Of a DNA stretch of 64,000 bases, positions 39,301 through 52,175 are shown piece by piece (position 1 is the stretch's first letter; each line of letters starts with the position of its first letter). The DNA comes from Aphrophora alni (Eukaryota > Arthropoda > Insecta > Hemiptera > Aphrophoridae): contig OY740768.1 of assembly GCA_963513935.1 (NCBI GenBank), positions 63,468,786 through 63,532,785 of the forward strand, read 5' to 3'. Both the position numbers and the translations under genes were made by a program. The notes below the pieces were generated by a model. That model did not search any database. It saw only the letters and a program-made list of their open reading frames with translations, and was not told the DNA's origin.

Positions 39301-39608
39301 ACTACAACACTTCTCAGATTATGTTTATACAATTCAACAATTTTTGCCTATACTGCCAATTTTTGGCAAAATACTCGTCTCGTGTGTATTGAGGTTGTTT
39401 TCCAATTTTACATATCTAAAAGTAAAATTTGTAATTATTTTAGGCTGGCATTTTGCTATGAAACTCCTTGCAGCAAGGAATTTCAACGACGTATTTTATT
39501 TCTTTAAATTGAACATATTTTACAATATGTAAGACATTTCTATTGTAGCAACTTTCTAGGAGATGTAGATTTTTCTAGATACATATATTGGACTTTCTCT
39601 TGTTTCAG
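36346..39608. other. immediate upstream intron of the exon, no gene seen
   Basis: This is AT-rich apart from a patch at 36640-36800 (GTTTCGGTCCGCCCAGTC; CATCAAAGGG; GCCACCGGTCAAG) that may be noncoding conserved sequence. A degenerate RFX-like GTTGCCATAACAAC lies at 37111-37124. A T-run lies at 37840-37857. The last part, 39590-39608, is the acceptor pyrimidine tract. Confidence 0.6.
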
Positions 39609-39718
39609 TGGGAAGTACGGAGGATGTTAAAGGAACACCGGACTCCAGTAAACTAACCGTTAAGAAACCGAGGCCTAAAGCCTCTTCGCCGAATAGGCAA
39701 GGCCCTCAGCAGTGTCAA
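39609..39718 (+). CDS. internal coding exon of a long-intron gene (partial)
   Basis: This 110-bp exon is the only intact coding unit I can support. It follows a pyrimidine-rich acceptor (39590-39608, ending TTGTTTCAG) and is followed at once by a consensus donor GTAAGT (39719-39724). Only the frame starting GGA-AGT-ACG is open; the other two hit stops (TAA). Two bases (TG) complete a codon begun in the upstream exon, and the donor is phase 0. GC is 56 of 110 bases, far above the flanks. The peptide is hydrophilic and disordered: an acidic start (STEDVKGTPDSS), a basic stretch (KLTVKKPRPKASSP) and the end NRQGPQQCQ. Such linkers are common in nuclear regulators. The final Cys-Gln at the splice site could be the first zinc ligand of a C2H2 finger completed by the next exon; that part is inference. 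No start or stop codon lies in the exon, and I see no partner exon in the window. I am confident it is an exon, not of the gene's identity. Confidence 0.8.
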
Positions 39719-42700
39719 GTAAGTTTAACAGTTTTATTTTATATTTCAGAGTGAATATCGGGCATGTTGAGAATCTATCTCACTAGTTTGTTTGGTCAAT
39801 TTTGTACAATAGATACAATTTGTGTTGCTCATAAACATTTACTTCTAATCAATGTTAAAGCCGTTTTAACCTATGTCCTTTAAAGAATCTACTTCACCCA
39901 ACTTCTGTGTACTCTAGCTAGTGGTGTGACATAGGTAGATGGAGTTAAAGTGACAGTACCGATATTGCATGTTAGAGTTTATTTACCTACATATCTTACA
40001 TAATCAAATTAATAATTAGTTATTGAATCAAACAGTGTCTTCTGTCACAGATCGCTAAAAGTTTGAATGGATCCTTCAAACGTAGGACTATAATATAAAT
40101 TAAAGTAAAGGCTTGATATACTTATAGCAGCAAACTAAATATTCAGAAACTTAGAATAAAAATAAACTCTAAGCTAAATTAAATATATTAATATTCAATG
40201 TTGAAAACCTTGTGATTCGAATATAATTTTTTTTATATTTATATTGGGTTTTCAATAAAACTATAATTTTCCTTCTTTGTTAAATATTGACAACTAAAAT
40301 GTCAATTGTTAACTTAAAGAGGGTAAGTCATATAAAAGTGAGAGTTTTATAAAAACTCAAAACCCACGAAAGTACAAAATATCGAAAGCTGAAAGTAAAC
40401 ATCATCCTTGCAAAGTGGCGTTCACTAAATAAATTATAAGTTAAAGGTACACACAACATATGCAAACTTCATTATTTCACAACAATAATAACTGAACTCA
40501 CTAAGTAGAATACGGTGGATTTTGAATCTCCACTACTGAAACATTTGTATGCACAACAAAATATATAATTTAAAAAAACAAATCCGTGTTGTGGGGATTT
40601 AACATATAAATGATTGTTGTCTACAGCCACCGGCATAAAGCGGAAAAGTTGTAATCTACCTCCCTACTGACTTTCTGAATTTAAGCTTCAAATTTATCAT
40701 TTGTGTGAAATTTGAAGTGATAAAAATCGTATTACAAATCTAGGTATTTCTAAGTTATATGTTGTATTTGAAAATGTAATATTAAAATTCGAGATGATGG
40801 CTTGTTTTCGAAAGGTTGCTGTTTTTAATTTTAGTCTTATAAAAAGGGGCTGATTTAAAACTAATATTTCTGAACAAAGCTCTCATACTTACACATGCAT
40901 ACAATACATTTAGTTCTCTCATACTTGTGTCGATTTTACGGCTGTTTTATTAGTTTTGGCCTTTTTAAACCTCGAGTTTCCAAGGATATGAAAGGAAACT
41001 TTAGTGATATGTAAAGAGGAAGTACAACTTAACTACAAATAATAATAAGTTATGTTGAATTGGACAAAAAAGTTATTGTGGGTCTAGTTTTTTATTAGAC
41101 CACTAGTAAACGTATCTAAAAAATTAACATGTGTAATTAGTAAAGTGAGTTTGAAACTAAATAAACTCTGGTCTCTTCGTGCATATTTAAAATAATAATA
41201 CTAATAGCAAAACTGGAACACCCGTGTTAAATTCTCTCACTGTTAAACCAATCTGCACCAGGCTGCAGTTCCCAACACTTCCGAATCAAATTAATGTCTT
41301 GTTTATTACTAGGATTGCAGGGATTCTGAAAAATAATTATACTTACTAGTTTATGTTACTGAAAACTAATTTTGAAAGAAATACTGTAGTTGGAGTCGTA
41401 AAATATTCATCACACAAAATATTCTTTGCATGTTTAATGTCACACCTTAAAATATTTTACATGATCTAGAATAAAAATTTAGTTTTTCTCGCAATATGTC
41501 TTAAGGTATAACCAATTTCTGCTTTAAAATGAATTTCAAATCTAGTACGATTTTTCAAAGGTTTTAATTTTGAAATTTGCAGCTATAATAATCTAATGCT
41601 AGTAATTCTGTAAAATAAAAATCTGTATTCGTATCTGGCAGTAGTTCATTTTTCTCATAAATCTATTAAAACATTTTTTTTTGTCAAAGGGTGTAAAAGT
41701 ATAAAAATCTTACTTACAAAGTGTTTAAATAGCGGACTTTTAAACTTGTACCGTTTCAATAAATTCATATTCGTATTTTTCAATAATCCACCATAGATAA
41801 TGTCTGCATTAAATAATATTACGACCAAAATATCAGTTATTACAAAGAAGATAATTATCACTAACAGACAGTATTTACAGAATTCTGTAATGTATGCTTA
41901 ATAATTATGACATAAACGAGAAAATAGTATATTATACTTTAATTTGCATTTATATTTTGGTTTACATAAAAAATAACTGAAGTGTTCCTACTATTATTAA
42001 ATTTGAAATAAATTATTTTCCTATTTGTTTTTTTGTTTTCTTGAGTTCTGAATAGAAACATAAGTTTAAATTTGAGCACATAGAAACTAGTTATTAGTGG
42101 TATGAAATAGTTTCGTTACTTGAATAGTGCCTAATGATGCCTAAATGATGAGTGTTTAGGTCTATGTTGTAGGCATTGTAGTTTAGAATATTAAAACAAA
42201 TATTTTCATGAGTTTTAAAGCGAAAAAACTCAAAACAATAATAATAATAACAATTTGATTTAATATTCTAAAATACACTGCCAACAACACATACAAAAAT
42301 ATCGTCAATCTATTATATTTTAATCTATAATTCGGTAGAGTGAATAATATGTAGACTTTATTGGTTAATCTTATTTGGATATTCTTACTAATTCATTTTA
42401 GTACAATTGCCAAGTTAAGATTTAACATTACGGTCTAATTAGTAGTCTACAGCATATTTTAATACATAGTTTCTACTTATAATTTTACCTGCGCTTGAAT
42501 TTGTCAGCTTGTAAAATATTTTACACATAATGACTTAAATTTATTACCCGGTACTATGCATCATTATAACTCATTCTGGCGCCTTAATTAAAACTAACGA
42601 CCGATGTAAGGAAAGTGAGATATGCATAGTCTTCTCATGTACATTTTAAGTAATATATTTTAAACTAAAAAAGGAATCCAGATTTAAAAACTGATATAAT

Positions 42701-45239
42701 TTTAAATCTGTAACATTTGTATCAACATTACAAATAACGAATGTCAAAACATGTCAATCATACTCCTGACGCTTACATGTATAGTAACACTTTGTATAGA
42801 TTAGTCTGGCGTTAAGCCGATCTTAAAGTTTCATTAGCAACCTTTAAATAACTTTGTATCTATCGGTGATTGATCTTCTAACTAATCTACTAATAAAAGT
42901 TAGTTACGTACTAATAATCGAGGTTAGATAAGCGAAAAATTTTATCCCAGTCAACTGATCATATTTGTGTTGCTCGTTGACAACATTCTTGTAGTAAAGC
43001 GAGGAATGTTTTCGTTAAAATGATTTGATCTAAAACGGTTACCCAAATATGTTTTCATGGTTTTATTCTTTAAATTAATGAAATTACAATAAATTACTTT
43101 TACATATAATTTTCCCTATGAATCATTTAAGTAACAGACTGTCGTAATAGATGTTCTCATCACGCATACACGTAGAAAAACGTTTTAGCTCCTCGCACAA
43201 AAAACTAAACTATTGGTAAATGTTACAGAAATAAAAAGGAAAATGTATTTATAAAACCTAGACACAATAAACAAAGGTTTGCTGAATATTGTTCCTTTGT
43301 TGGAAATTAAGTGCACCATATTCATGTAACAACTTCAAGAAAGCGGTTACAGAAAATGTTTAAAGTGAAAAGAATATTATCTTAACACAGACTTTATTGA
43401 CTCTTCTAAACTTGTGAGATAGGACAAGACTTGTAAAATGTTGTCTACTTTAAATACTTTTTAAATAACCGAAGTCAAAGGGTCAATACATGTGTTAACT
43501 ATTGTAACCACTGATTGAAGGTACGAATAACCATTAACCACGTTCTATTTCCTCTGTTAAAATGGTTTCTGTCCCCATTAGTCTCACGAGCATCGTCTTA
43601 AATAGTATTGCTGAATACTACTAAAATTAATTAGAAAATATACCCCTATAAGGGAATTCGATTTTATAATTAATGAACAGTTTATATTTTTTTAAAGATG
43701 TAAAATAGTAGCAAAGCATTTTTTTAAATACTGTTCCAAATAATGTTTGTTCAATCTACAAGATAACTGGAATTGGTAACAAAATTAACTTCAGCAATGA
43801 AACATATATTGGAAATATTAATTTCGTAAATATTGAAGTACAGTAACAAATGTTAATTTATACACATAGTCTACTATATTGTAGAACAAATTCATTAACC
43901 AAAATCTATTGTCATATAACGACATGTATTTTGATTTAAATTTTAAATTTTACAAATTCGTAGGATTATTGAGACAATTGTCATTAGGAAACAACTATCT
44001 TTGTTCAACTTATGTACAATATAGGGAACCAATATAAAAATTTATATAAATATAACAATTTCTAAAACATAAGGAATAATATTTCAAAACACTAAACTTT
44101 TAAATATATAATGGCAATTTTGAATATATGATCAAGTGAAGTAAATAAAATATTTATTTATGTGTTTTTTTCTTTTTCTCAAATCAAAATTACAATACCT
44201 CCCACTCTGAGATTAATCATTTAAATTCATTAAAAGTTTCGACTTTGGTTATTTCATAACATATGAATGCACAATGTATATGATAAAATTATCGCTCTGT
44301 ACGAAAAATTACTATTAAACATTACATAATTTAAAGAAGTATTTATTTTTGTGTATAATAATATACTGTATATGTAAAAAAATTTAGACTCTTTGTATAA
44401 CTATTTTATGATTTAAATTTCGAAAACAATAATAAGTTAAGTCTGTATTTGAAATAGTTCAGAATAATTGTACTAAACTGTTTTAAAACGATCCCTATTC
44501 AAGATAATATATACGTCAGACCTGTTTAGTTCCTTTATCTACCTCCTTAATGTCTTTCGAAATAAAAACAATATAAGCTGGAGTTTGGCCAAGTATTCTT
44601 CTTACAGCCAGAGATTTATTCTCTATTTTATATATGACTCGGTTATCGTCTTTGTTTAGAAAGTACCTTAAAACTCTTTTTATGCTTTTGTTCAAGAGAC
44701 CTACTCAAGATATTCATTTATTCTTTTTTTAACCTATCTTACAAAATGTAACACAAAATAAACGCATTTATATAGATACAAACTGAAGCCTTATTGTTAA
44801 CTGTGTCATATATTTACAGTAAATATAACCATATCCTTGAAAGAAATATGTTGAACCTTACATTTTAATGTTTATGAGTTGATTTAGTTTAATTAAATTG
44901 TGTCATTCCATTGCGTATTTGTCCTTAGGCACGTAAGACAACATATCAACCTCATTTCCCAAAGTCTAGAGGAATGTATAAATATAATTCTTTCGTTCCA
45001 TATCTAACAGACATAAGCCATATTTAAAAACTACATTTCACAATGTATACAAGTATGCGTAAGACAATTTGTTTGTTACACAACCTTTTGGTCGAACAGA
45101 CATAAGCCTTATCTGTTACAAATATTTTACAATATTACACAAAAAAAGTGAAATGTACATAGATTTGGATAATTAATATTCTCATCACACTAAAACGTGA
45201 ACAATATTGGAAAAGCCAATTTGGAAAATTAGGTTTTTT
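39719..45239. other. downstream intron of the exon, no gene seen
   Basis: It begins with the GTAAGT donor and continues as AT-rich DNA with no second coding exon. The frame at 41655-41861 is chance. A small patch at 41215-41330 (CCAATCTGCACCAGGCTGCAG) is less AT-rich and unassigned. Confidence 0.6.
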
Positions 45240-45545
45240 AAAACAACTCCATGCCGATATTTGTTTATACCGTTAACTCATAAAATGGCATTTTGGGGGA
45301 TATGAAAACCAACGCGTTTATTATTTAGACATTTAGAGGCTACACTTGAGCAAAATTTGAAGAAGTCCTGAGATATGGCAAAAATATGTCCAAACACCAA
45401 ATGTAATTTAAATCGGCCTACGCGCTTGGGCTGAAGAGCACAGAAGCCAGACAGTAAGACAGACAAGTTAACAGACAGACAGACGACAAATAAACGCCTT
45501 TCTAAAAACCACTTTTTGGAATCAGGAGTTTTCAAAACAAATATA
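45240..45545. repeat. dispersed-repeat fragment with CAGA-rich core
   Basis: A block of unlike composition contains GCCTACGCGCTTGGGCTGAAGAG, a (CAGA)-type tract (45450-45484: AGACAGTAAGACAGACAAG, AACAGACAGACAGACGACA) and CCTTTCTAAAAACCACTTTTTGGAATCAGG. Imperfect CAGA/CTGT tracts beside such unique blocks are typical of 3' untranslated parts of insect non-LTR retrotransposons. The minus-strand frame over it (45278-45535) matches nothing I know. Assignment to a retroelement is by resemblance only. Confidence 0.4.
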
Positions 45546-46201
45546 TTAAAATAAATTCGACATTGATTTTTTTACCTATCACTTAAAATTGTCTATATTA
45601 CCTAAGAACTTTATTTGTAAGAAATTAAAAATATATCACTAAGTTTTATTATTTTAATAGTTATAATATAAGATGCACTGTACTTAGTATACATTTTCAA
45701 TAGAATTAATAGATATCCAATACAAATGCTTACAATTACCATTATTCAAAATAGTTGTTGGTAGTTCTTCGTACAAAGTGTCAAGCATATTGTGAAGTAT
45801 TATTTTGTATATCTCACTCTTATAAATCCAAATATAAAATATGATATTATTTATCTAAATAATAATAAGTTGAAAAAGATAAAACACTACTTCTCATTCT
45901 ATCTAATTAATAAATATAATATTTCGTACCTAAAGAACTAAATTGAGAATAATTATTTTCGTTATGAGTCCCCTTCCTCTAATTTCAAACCCCATCTATT
46001 ACAGTTGCCTCATCAGCACATTCATTACCATTGTGCATTTAAATGAACCCCAAGAATCAAATTATAATCTAATACTAATATATTCTGTGCTGTTGGTCAC
46101 TTTATTTGCTTACGTAGTTTAAGTTCAGCTGGTCGTTGCAATTAGGGACTTCTAGCAACAACCCTGTTTTACAAATGAAACCCAAGTTCGTAATTTACAC
46201 A

Positions 46202-46240
46202 GGCCGGATCTCGCTAACGACGTAACAGCGAGACCAGGCC
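46202..46240. repeat. GC-rich hairpin, 14-bp arms
   Basis: GGCCGGATCTCGCT (46202-46215) pairs with AGCGAGACCAGGCC (46227-46240) in 12 of 14 positions across an 11-base loop AACGACGTAAC. G+C is far above the surroundings. It could be a structured RNA, a transposon terminus or a protein-binding dyad. No neighbouring gene explains it. Confidence 0.65.
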
Positions 46241-47744
46241 ATCATCAACCACTTTAATTTATTGCCTCATACAACTATCTAGATTCGTTACAATTTAAAG
46301 TTCTGTCTAGAATAAAACCTAAATTAAAATAACTTAGAATTGCCTCTAAATAATTAAATAAATAATACTTGTGGAGATTTGATCAATAACTTGACTTAGT
46401 AAGACAAGTAAAACTTTTGCTTATTATTTTTCAACTCACTCGCGTCAATGTTTTGAAAACTTCTTAAGTCTCTTTTCAAAGAAGTTTTATTGTACACCTT
46501 CTTAATCTTCTTTAGACTAATGGTTATACAGCATTATTATAGAATCTACTGGCTTCTAAAACTCTCTTCACTGACCCACCTCAATCTAAATCAGATGTAT
46601 CCATGTCAGGCAGTTAAGCGGGTTCATTAAATTCGGACTTTTATAAAATCTCAAAAAACATCCATTCATGACCAAGTGTTGGCTAGTATTAAAAAGGAAT
46701 TGTTTTTATTTGTACGGTGTAGTGGTTTATGTTTCCAGTTAGGGTGTTGACAAATACTCCGCGTTGATGGTTTTATGTTTATTGTAACATAAAAAGCACA
46801 AATTATGTGTATAAAAACAATGACCATAATTATCCTAGGTATAAACTTCAATTCGATTTTTGGGGGATTCATAATTACTATGATTCAACTACATACATAC
46901 GTTTTAAATTCATGGGGTGAATTAGTACATCCATGTCTAATCATATGTTAAAATCAATTCCAAAACGTCTAGAAATGTGCTCTGATTCCAAGTGTCGTGG
47001 AACCCATTTTAAAATATTTAAACTAATTATTCAAAATTGTTCGACGCATCCTACAATAATAACTACTAAACGTACCAGTTAAAAAACAGTTAATCCGCGA
47101 TTAATCAGTACAAGGAAATAACTGTTAAAATCTTTGTCAGAAGAGACAAAAGTACAAAACATCATCAGAAGTGACAGATGATCAAATCATTATCAGAAGG
47201 AAAATACCCACATTTATTAAATATTAAATATTGAATTATTTCCTCCACAACTACCTTAAGTAGTTTTTATTTTATTTCATCGGAATTGATTGGAGATGTG
47301 AGTAGAATATGAAAGGTTAAACACGGTATAACTTGTTAGTAAATTCACGTGTATTGCAATTTCATCAATATGGCTATATGTGACTATATGTTTCAAAGTA
47401 TCGCAACTTCGTGACACTATGAGTTTAGAGATAACTAAAGGAAAATGTATATGGCCAGACATAGTTGTACATACGTTTCAGGATTTCAGCGTACGGCCCT
47501 TCTGCTTCTTGAAGTTCTAAATTGTTTCTCCCAATTACCATCTCTAGCCGCAAACCTTGGTTGTGATATAACAATTCCAGTAATGTCTACGTTCATGACA
47601 AAAATCGGGGAAATGTGAGAAACTGTCACGAGTACGTAACAACATATTGCAAATTAAACTTTAGTACTTTAATTAAATGAATATTATAAATTTCTAACGT
47701 TACCTGAGAAAATTTTAACCGTAAACATAACCATTTATACAGAG

Positions 47745-48060
47745 TGTTCCGGAACTGTCTGGAACTTTTTTGCAGAATTGTTCCAAGGTTCAATAGGTTT
47801 TCAAGGTTTGAATATGTTCAAAACATTTTGTCTGCCATTTATCAGCCATTTTGTTTTTCCAAAAAATATTTTATATATTTGGAAGTAGATATTGAGTTCA
47901 AATTGGGTATTTAAGTTTGTTATGTAATCTTGAACGTCCATTTGTATGTGGAATTTCATTTTAATGTTATATCAAGAACATAAAACTGTTTATAGTTCAT
48001 AAGGTATCTCACGGAATGATCAGGGGTTGGGGGATGGGTGAATAAACTGAAAATAAAAAC
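47745..48060. mobile_element. possible transposon remnant beginning CAGAGTGTTCCGGAAC
   Basis: CAGAGTGTTCCGGAACTGTC resembles terminal sequences of dispersed insect elements that begin CAGGGTGTTCC. The following text (GGTTCAATAGGTTTTCAAGG, TCTGCCATTTATCAGCCATT, AAGGTATCTCACGGAATGATC) is unlike the flanking low-complexity DNA. No transposase frame or matching opposite terminus was found. Recognition is by general resemblance. Confidence 0.3.
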
Positions 48061-51000
48061 ATTATTTGGAAGGGGGAAAAAAGAATTGATTTTTTTTATG
48101 AATATTCATTTATAATTTTATTTCTTAATGACTTTTAATTTGTGTATTTATTTGTATCCACTGAGTTCGAATAACCTTCTTAATTACAAAGATTTTATAC
48201 TTAATTTTAATCGACTGTTTTCAGATATAATAAAGACTGAAGCGTCAACTATTTAAATTTTGTGAAAAAGTCTTAAATAAAATTAAAACTATAAAGTTTG
48301 TTTCTCACTCCACACGTCCAAATGATCAATAAATAATTGCAGTGGCAATAAGCGTTCATATAACTATATAGTTTTCTATCGAACAAATGCAAGCTTATAA
48401 TTCACAATCACAGTACAACTCTTACAACATAAGCATTTAAATCACTAAGAGGAAGCTGAAAGCACTACAGATAACACTAGTTGTAGAATAAATCACTTTC
48501 AAAGCTATTAAACAGCTAAATGTTTGAGAGTAATTTAGATACGTGTTAAGATCTGAACGTGACGTTTATTATTATTCAGCACGTAGAGATAAGCGAACTA
48601 CATCGTATTTCAGTAACAGAATTACATAAAGAAAATTGGCTAACATAAATGAAAATTTTTCTTTTATAATTATTAATTAAATTTTTGCTAGAAATAACAA
48701 TATAAATACACTATAAAATTACAATAAAAGAGTTTTTAATATGTGGCTAGTAAATGATATGTGGTATAACAAACACAAATTTTACGAAATCGTGACATAG
48801 AAGAGTAATCTAAATGTAATTTAAAGTTTGACGTTAGAAGCTAAAGATAATATAACAGTTTTCCGTAATTATATTATAAATGTATTAATAGTTATTATCG
48901 GTTTGCTTATTATTTTAATTTTATTTATTTTTTTAATGAAATAAAATATTTGAGTCAGAAAATTAAACGTTAAAGATTTATGACCATGATGTTTTTTTTA
49001 CCACCCATCCACGTCCAAAGTTAAACCAAATTTAAAACATATTTTTTGTGAAACTAACTTTTATTCTAGGACGAAAAAAAATAACAAAGTTAAATCACTC
49101 CATTATAAACTAGAAAATAGAAGGAAACCAAGGTATTGTCCTTTAACGAGTGGTGCTATTTTCCACTTGAAACAATAGAAACATTAATGAAACTAAAAGC
49201 AGATAAATTCAAGTTATGAAATCAAACTTAATATTTAATCACTTACCAACAGTTAAGTACTTTCACCTAGTGATAATATTCCTGTTTTTTTTTTCTTTTT
49301 TTTTCAGAAATTATATGAAAGATGTATTATATCTATAAAGTCAGAACTCCATCTTATAATATGTCTTTAGGCAAACGGAAGGTATGTGTCCAATGTCCTT
49401 GCTACCTGAGCCGCACGGGCCTAATTTGTACCACCTCTTTACACCATAACACTACGAACTGCCCATCATAATACTATATATATTCATACCGTAAACTTTT
49501 GAAAAATTCATAATAAATAGTTTGTATTTTAAAAGAATGTGTAGGCTATATAATGGTAGACTAAATTTAGACTCCCTTTAAGGATTTTTACCAACTCTCG
49601 ACATGGTTACCTCCCTCATTAGCCCTTTGTGCGGCAGGTACCCAAACTGAGCTATAAATGGGGCTAAAAGACTGCAGGGATTTAGTCTTTGATGAAATTC
49701 GCCTTCAACTCATAATTATTGCAAAATAAGTACAGCACGCTTCTACCTAGTGGCGGCGTCAAAGATTTAAAAATTTTACTGTTCATATATTTTGTAGTGA
49801 TTTTATAAAACATTGTAACCTAACTTGAAAGTTAATTAATGTTTTACAATTTACTATATGGATTTTTTAACACATTTCTTGTACATTAATTTTTTTGCAA
49901 ACATTATTGTTTGTTGAAAAATTTCAGTTTTGTCTAGAAAGTAGTTTATTTTACTTGTAAAGAGTTTATAAATTAATTGTAAACAAATATAAAATAGCAT
50001 TTAGTGTAAAGTAAGCTGATCTGTTTCATTTTAAAGACTGGAACTATTTAAAATGACGATCATTTTGAATCGGTTTGACTGATTTATTTGAAATATATAA
50101 CTAAAAAAAGTCTATACAAACATCTAACAAAAATAATGAAGTTTTATTGCGCTAAAAGTTGTAGACATGTATCATTTTGAATATAACAATTAATATGAAA
50201 ATTCATTACTATTTCTTTGTACTAATTTTGAATTTATATTATAGAAAACGTACGTTGCAAATTTTCCAGATATATTCCTATTATACTACGATTAGCGCTA
50301 TTAGTCCTATTATACTCCAACAAAAAATGTGAACAAAAAAAACACATTGCTTTAAAATAAAGGAATATAATGTATTTAACAGTTTAATCTAACTAAATTA
50401 ACATGGGTTTTCTGTCTTTGAAATTCCATTGTAATTCTATATTTTGTATTTGAAATATTTATTATTTTTATATTGAGGCTTTAACTGAGAGGAAGTCGAT
50501 AAATATGAGAAAAAGAAAAAACAGTATTATTATCCACGAAAACCTGGATAACATTTTATGGATTGTAACAGTGTTTGTCTGTGTTTTTATCAAATATAAT
50601 ACTTACCAGAAATTGAATTAAGAGTATAGGAAAACGATTAATAATTAATGAAACCTTCCTATGAATTGCTATTTCTATTAAGTGTGAAATAAAACATATT
50701 CTTTATTGTTAAGTAATTTATCTCTTTGAAATTATAACTAGCTATTTAATTTGTCAACATTGCCAAAGTATAGAAACTAGGTTATGTATCAGTATGAGTT
50801 CTCTCTAAGAGTAAAATTATTTTATTTCACTAGTTCTTTACGTAACGTGGAAAACTTTAGTTTTTCAGCAAATTGTTTCTTATTTGACGATCCATATTAA
50901 ATTTATACTAATTATATCAAACTTAAAATACTTACACATAGCCACATTAACCATAAGTCTCAAAAGTTATTAATTTGTTTAATTTAATTGGTTAATTCTT

Positions 51001-51224
51001 AACACAATCAAAACATATCGACATTAATTTACCCAATTGAAATGTGTATAATGTGTTGTATTATCCCAAGTTCATAATAATCAATGTCTTCATTACTGGG
51101 TAACTTATTTCCCATTACAATTGTTTTCATAATAAAACATCAGAGTTTTTACCCTCAATTTAAATTTTAGTTTTTAAACTTTTCTTTATATCATGTTTTG
51201 AATAAAACGAGGTCTATTTTATAA

Positions 51225-51500
51225 TGCTAGGGGGAAAAAACTACTCCCGACCTCGTTCGTGTGATTTATGAAGAGCGTTGAAGAAAAATATATTGTTGCG
51301 TTATTATACGACAGCCACTGTGAGTGATTTTTCATATTCCAACTCGCATATTATGGAAATAGGGCAGCGAAACTCCTTTCTTTGAACTCCGCTATGGTTG
51401 TACCCCAAGTTTTCAAGCAGTCGGCGTAAATTGCGGAGCAGTCACACGTGAAATTGTGCAAACCCCTCTCCCCGCCACTCCTCCCTGAACTCCACGCCAC
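51225..51500. promoter_or_regulatory. GC-rich island downstream of the exon, candidate enhancer
   Basis: This stands out strongly from the AT-rich flanks: CTCCCGACCTCGTTCGTGTG, GAGCGTTGAAG, GCAGTCGGCGTAAATTGCGG, CAGTCACACGTGAAATTG (CACGTG E-box) and a C-rich tract CCCCTCTCCCCGCCACTCC. TTTATGA and TTGCGTTATTA resemble posterior Hox-type sites. I found no frame with splice signals on either strand. A short noncoding exon cannot be excluded. Confidence 0.3.
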
Positions 51501-52102
51501 AATTTTTTTCGACTGTAATGAATATTACATTATGAGTGAACTTCTTAAACGCTAAATATCTACTTTGTCTTGTTAGTCGTCTTTGAGTTAAAAAGGAATA
51601 TATTATTTTGTCAAGTCCCCTGATCTTCTCAGCAGGAAGGAAATTAAACAGGCATATACATTTATTATTGAAAAAGGTAATTAAATATTGATGTAAAAAG
51701 AAGTCTTCTTAGCTTTACCATATTTCATTGAAAATTATTTAATCGTTAGAGTATCTTTAAATCACTATTTTGTCCATAAACAAATAAGGCTGCTTTTCCG
51801 TTTCTACAATAAAATCACATGATTTAATATAAATATATTAATTTTGTCAGGTGTAGAGCAAATCTTTTCATATAAGACAGTATTTATTTTAACGACTATC
51901 ATAGTACCCTAACAGAAATTCTTTATCGCCATATTTAAATTCTGAGTTTTACTATGAAAAATAGTGTATAAATTGTAGCATTGAATCCTCCACTTCACTT
52001 TGGACTCTATTTTTAGATAAATATTCTTCAAGCAAGTGAACGTTACAAAAATACTAGGCTTGACTTTAATTTCAGTATGAAAAGAAACTAGTCCATTGAT
52101 AG

Positions 52103-52106
<4 letters not shown>

Positions 52107-52169
<63 letters not shown>
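52107..52169. repeat. (TA)n microsatellite, 63 bp
   Basis: A pure alternating TA tract is flanked by GAAAT and TATATAATG. It is self-complementary and able to extrude as a cruciform. Confidence 0.98.

Positions 52170-52175
<6 letters not shown>

Larger units (their letters stand above)
45546..52106. other. gene-free AT-rich DNA around listed repeats and island
   Basis: It includes a patch at 47470-47645 (GCGTACGGCCCTTC..TCCCAATTACC) and another at 49380-49700 (GAGCCGCACGGGCC; GTGCGGCAGGTACCC). Neither is coding in any frame I could follow. The 49308-49381 segment has splice-like borders but is interrupted by stops in all frames. Confidence 0.5.
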
